From NCBI GenBank assembly GCA_018827585.1, contig JAHJXP010000161.1, positions 1 to 7,994 of the forward strand: DNA of 7,994 bases, written 5' to 3'. Both the position numbers and the translations under genes were made by a program. The stretch's first letter is position 1. Each line of letters opens with the position of its first letter. The notes under the pieces are model-generated. The model did no database searches and was not told the origin of the DNA. It was given only the letters and a program-made list of their open reading frames with translations. Below, piece after piece: positions 5,163 to 7,994 of this stretch. The stretch comes from Pseudomonadota bacterium. GTDB lineage: Bacteria; Desulfobacterota; Syntrophia; Syntrophales; UBA5619.

Positions 5163-6626
5163 ATGATCGAAAACATCCTGGCGATACTCCACAATTTCCG
5201 GATTCTCGACCTCCTGGACATAGCCATCATCTCGGTCATGATCTCGGCGCTCCTGATCTGGTTCAAGGACCGTGCGACCCGGTTTGTTTTTCTCGGCATC
5301 ATCCTGATCGGGATCATCTACAGCGTCGCCCGTTTCTTCCAGCTCTACCTTACCACCGTTGTTCTTCAGGCCTTCTTCGCGATCCTGCTGTTCGTCCTCG
5401 TCGTCATCTTCCAGGAGGATCTGCGCCGCTTCTTCGAGCGGCTCGCCCTTCTGGGCAGGTTCCGGAAAAGGTTCTTCACCGCGCCCCAGTTCGGCGAGAG
5501 CGCGGAGATCATCGCCGAAACCACCGCCGATCTCGCCCGCAAGCGGATCGGCGCCCTCATCGTCCTTCAGGGGGTGGACCCGCTCGACCGCCATCTCACC
5601 GGAGGAAGCAATCTCGATGGTCTGCTCAGCCGGCCCCTTTTGGAGAGCATCTTCGACCCCCATTCGATCGGTCACGACGGCGCAGTCCTGGTGGACGGCA
5701 ACCAGGTAATGCGGTTCGGCTGTCATCTGCCCCTCTCCGCGAACGCCGCACGGCACGGCAATCTCGGTCTTCGCCACACGGCAGCGCTCGGCCTTTCGGA
5801 GAGGTGCGATGCGATCTGCATCGTGGTCTCCGAAGAGCGAGGAACCATTTCGCTGGCAAAGGGTGAGAACATCCAGGAGATCGCCAACGCCTCCGCTCTC
5901 CGCACCGAGCTGGAATTCTTCTTCGCAAAGAGGACGCCGCTCACCAAACCGAGACCGATCCTCAATTGGCTGAGGAAAAACCAGCGGGAAAAGGTGCTTG
6001 CCATCGCCTTGGCCAGCATTCTCTGGGTCGTGTTCGGCTATCAGAGAGAAACGATCGGCCGGGATTTTGTCGTTCCCATAGAATATATGAACGCCCCGGC
6101 GGAATGGATCCTGGAAGAGCCGAAGGTCACGGAGGTAAAGGTCTTGCTCATGGGGACCCCCCAAGCCTTTCAGCTCCTCCCGGCAGACAGAATCAAACTC
6201 TCCATCGACCTGGCCCAGCTTAAACAAGGCACCAATGAGATAACCCTGACGCGGGACATGATAAAGGCCCCCTCCAACCTTTCGATTGCCGGCATCTCGC
6301 CGGGCAGGATCAAGATCACCACGTCCCGCCTCCTGCGGGTGACCCTCCCCGTCGAGATCGCCACGGAAAACAGCCCCCCCGAAGGGTTTTCGATAAAGAG
6401 CATCGCCGCCGCCCCTGCCGAGGTGTCGGCCCTCATCCCCCGCCGGCTCCGCGGCAGGGACATCCGGATCCTGACCGAACCGATCGACCTGTCGCTCCTG
6501 GACGTCCAGAACGTCTTCAACCCGGCCCTCCGATACCCGCCGGATATCCAGTTTCCGGACGGAAAGGCGCCGGTGGTCAGGGTCATCGTCAAGACCACCA
6601 AGTCGCCTGCTCGCCCGCGCCGTTAG
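5163..6626 (+). CDS. cdaA: Membrane diadenylate cyclase CdaA fused to CdaR-like YbbR domains
   Basis: CdaA-type enzymes join two ATP molecules into c-di-AMP, a second messenger controlling potassium, osmolytes and wall homeostasis. This 487-residue protein has three hydrophobic segments (about 18-34, 41-58 and 64-83) and then the cytoplasmic DAC domain (about 84-255), with FQEDLRRFFERL (83-94), GALIVLQG (130-137), DGA (172-174), HLPLS (188-192), RHT (204-206) where RHR is usual, and VVSEERGTIS (221-230). A fourth membrane segment (about 277-293, VLAIALASILWVVFG) leads to a roughly 190-residue region resembling YbbR repeats (about 300-390 and 392-477), predicted to be periplasmic. In Bacillus the DAC and YbbR parts are separate proteins, CdaA and CdaR, usually followed by glmM; here they are one chain and the gene stands alone. 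The ATG at 5163 has AAGGG 6 nt upstream, while a stronger GGGAGG is too far away (17 nt). The YbbR assignment is less certain than the DAC domain. Confidence 0.93.
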   Translation: MIENILAILHNFRILDLLDIAIISVMISALLIWFKDRATRFVFLGIILIGIIYSVARFFQLYLTTVVLQAFFAILLFVLVVIFQEDLRRFFERLALLGRFRKRFFTAPQFGESAEIIAETTADLARKRIGALIVLQGVDPLDRHLTGGSNLDGLLSRPLLESIFDPHSIGHDGAVLVDGNQVMRFGCHLPLSANAARHGNLGLRHTAALGLSERCDAICIVVSEERGTISLAKGENIQEIANASALRTELEFFFAKRTPLTKPRPILNWLRKNQREKVLAIALASILWVVFGYQRETIGRDFVVPIEYMNAPAEWILEEPKVTEVKVLLMGTPQAFQLLPADRIKLSIDLAQLKQGTNEITLTRDMIKAPSNLSIAGISPGRIKITTSRLLRVTLPVEIATENSPPEGFSIKSIAAAPAEVSALIPRRLRGRDIRILTEPIDLSLLDVQNVFNPALRYPPDIQFPDGKAPVVRVIVKTTKSPARPRR

Positions 6627-6629
6627 CGA

Positions 6630-7994
6630 TCAGCGGAAAGCCTCTTTCCTGATCCCATGCTTGCGCATCAATTTATTTATCTGGCGAACCGTGACGGCGG
6701 CGGTCTTAGCCGTCCGGTTGATTCTCCCCCCGTTCCGGGCCAGAACCTCCCGCAGATAGTTCTTCTCCGCCTCCGCGGCTGCCTGCCCGCGCACCTCCGC
6801 CAGCGTGAGCTCCGCACCGGCTGTTTTCGTCACTGAGGAGGGACCGTCCGTAAAAAGTTCCGCGGGAAAGCTCGCCGGTGTCAGGACCGACGAAGATTCC
6901 AGGATAAAGGCCCTCTCGACGAGGTTCTGCAGCTCGCGGATGTTGCCGGGCCAGTGATAACGTCCGAAAGCCTCCATGACGTGCGGGTGGACATAGTGGA
7001 TCCCCCGTTTGTTGAAGCGGTTCATCTGCCGGAGAAAGATCTCCGTAAGCTGGGGGATGTCTTCGCGACGCTCCCGCAGCGGCGGGAGCCGGATGGGGAA
7101 GACGTTCAGGCGGTAGTAGAGGTCGTTCCGGAAGATCCCCTTCTCCACCATCTGTCCGAGGTCCGTATTGGAGGCGGCGATGATCCGCACATCGGTTTCG
7201 ATGAGCGCCTCCCCTCCGACCCGCTGAAAGGTCCGGTCCTGGAGGACCTGGAGGAGCTTTGTCTGCGCGGCGGGGGAGATGGTTCCGATCTCGTCGAGAA
7301 AGATGGTCCCTTCGTGGGCGAGCTCGAACTTGCCCAGCTTGCGCCGAACGGCGCCGGTGAAGGCGCCTCTCTCGTGCCCGAAGAGTTCGCTTTCCAGAAG
7401 CGTGTCGGGGATGGCGCCGCAATGGACGCCGATGAACTGCATCTGGCGCCGGTTGCTGTGACGATGGATGAGTTTCGCCAGGATCCCCTTGCCGGTCCCC
7501 GTCTCTCCGGCCAGCAGGACGGTGCTCTTTGTGGGCGCTACGAGGCGGACCTGTTCGAAAACGGCCCGCATGGCGGCGTTGCGCGTCTGGACGATGTCCA
7601 GAGAATCGGACTGCCAGAAGCGGTCTCGCAGATAGTCCAGCTCCGACTGCGCGCGGATGCTTTCATGGATGCTATCGGCCACATACCGGATCTCATCGGC
7701 GTTCAGGGGATAGGTGATGTAGTTGGCGGCGCCAGCCTTCACCGCATCGACCGCCTCGCGGATACGCTCCGGGACGGTCATCACGATGATCTCGGCCGAC
7801 GGGAAAATCTGCCGGAAACCCTGAAGCGCCTCTGCGGCATCCCCCTTCCCCCCGCCGATCTCGCGCAGTAAATCCAGATCGATGAAGGTGAATTCATACC
7901 GCCTCTTCCGGAATCGGTCGAGGCCTTCCCCGACGGTCGAGGCCGCATCCACCTGGAAAGACCGGCGGAAGGCGGTGCGGATGATTTCAGCCGC
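6630..7994 (-). CDS. Sigma-54-dependent response regulator (NtrC family), N-terminus outside window
   Basis: NtrC-type activators use ATP to open promoters bound by sigma-54 RNA polymerase. The frame is open to the window edge, so the start is missing; an apparent GTG start at 7952 lies inside the receiver and is not real. The 454 visible residues are: a receiver lacking its first strand, with the likely phosphorylated Asp39 in YEFTFID; a linker; the AAA+ domain with Walker A GETGTGKG (163-170), GAFTGA (210-215), Walker B GTIFLDEIG (229-237), RLNVFPIRLPPLRER (295-309) and WPGNIRELQNLVERA (348-362); and a Fis-type helix-turn-helix near the end (about 422-450, NRTAKTAAVTVRQINKLM). The receiver's usual Lys before Pro is Tyr95 (YITYPLN), so phosphorylation control may differ. 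The partner kinase and targets are not visible. It ends 3 bp from the end of the convergent cyclase gene. Confidence 0.96.
   Translation of the reverse strand, partial: AAEIIRTAFRRSFQVDAASTVGEGLDRFRKRRYEFTFIDLDLLREIGGGKGDAAEALQGFRQIFPSAEIIVMTVPERIREAVDAVKAGAANYITYPLNADEIRYVADSIHESIRAQSELDYLRDRFWQSDSLDIVQTRNAAMRAVFEQVRLVAPTKSTVLLAGETGTGKGILAKLIHRHSNRRQMQFIGVHCGAIPDTLLESELFGHERGAFTGAVRRKLGKFELAHEGTIFLDEIGTISPAAQTKLLQVLQDRTFQRVGGEALIETDVRIIAASNTDLGQMVEKGIFRNDLYYRLNVFPIRLPPLRERREDIPQLTEIFLRQMNRFNKRGIHYVHPHVMEAFGRYHWPGNIRELQNLVERAFILESSSVLTPASFPAELFTDGPSSVTKTAGAELTLAEVRGQAAAEAEKNYLREVLARNGGRINRTAKTAAVTVRQINKLMRKHGIRKEAFR

Noticed and set aside
5088..6227. Long open frame (379 codons) on the minus strand opposite the diadenylate cyclase
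   Set aside because: Its translation is low-complexity, charged and resembles no family, while the plus strand encodes a clearly recognisable DAC protein; it is a GC-rich shadow frame.
6954..7871. Open plus-strand frame of 305 codons opposite the sigma-54 regulator
   Set aside because: The minus strand carries every NtrC-family motif in order; the plus-strand translation has no recognisable domain.

Overview
The window is a GC-rich (roughly 60% by eye), densely packed bacterial chromosomal segment. Two things point to a Gram-negative in the deltaproteobacterial/Desulfobacterota range, perhaps Syntrophus-like: the yidC - jag(khpB) - mnmE order, and the sequence character of the diadenylate cyclase and the sigma-54 regulator. 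This assignment is an inference from recalled family patterns, not from a search. No IS element, tRNA, rRNA, CRISPR array or phage gene is visible.

Region 1 (1-2618, + strand) holds the 3' end of yidC (membrane protein insertase), a Jag/KhpB-type RNA-binding protein and mnmE (tRNA wobble-uridine modification GTPase). They are spaced 13 and 31 nt apart and look like one operon. Gene clusters of this kind commonly sit near the origin next to rpmH-rnpA, which would lie left of the window. A 26-codon open frame with a strong Shine-Dalgarno follows mnmE and overlaps the converging Nudix gene; it may be a remnant or chance.

Region 2 (2696-4892, - strand) reads sirtuin, then an NRDE/TANGO2-family protein (10-nt overlap with the sirtuin), then a Nudix hydrolase. 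Between the last two lies a roughly 100-bp element made of two inverted, hairpin-forming, C/G-rich units. One arm supplies the last dozen or so codons of the NRDE protein. Sir2 makes O-acetyl-ADP-ribose, and the Nudix protein resembles the ADP-ribose pyrophosphatase branch, so the group could link NAD-dependent deacetylation to disposal of its product (inference).

Region 3 (4893-5162) is the divergent intergenic region. It holds a near-consensus sigma-70 promoter facing right, preceded by a perfect 10-bp palindrome, and a small hairpin just upstream of the sirtuin ribosome-binding site.

Region 4 (5163-6626, + strand) is one 487-residue gene. It joins a CdaA-type membrane diadenylate cyclase to a fourth membrane segment and YbbR-like (CdaR-type) domains. 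In Firmicutes these are two separate proteins. The usual RHR catalytic motif reads RHT here, and no glmM follows.

Region 5 (6630-7994, - strand) is a sigma-54-dependent response regulator truncated by the window edge. It has an intact AAA+ core with GAFTGA and a Fis-type helix-turn-helix, but its receiver carries Tyr where the conserved Lys is expected. It ends 3 bp from the end of the cyclase gene.

The most interesting items are the single-chain c-di-AMP synthase/regulator with its altered motif, the sirtuin-NRDE-Nudix group, and the repeat that has become part of a coding sequence. Nothing in the window is clearly an undescribed system; the fusion protein comes closest.
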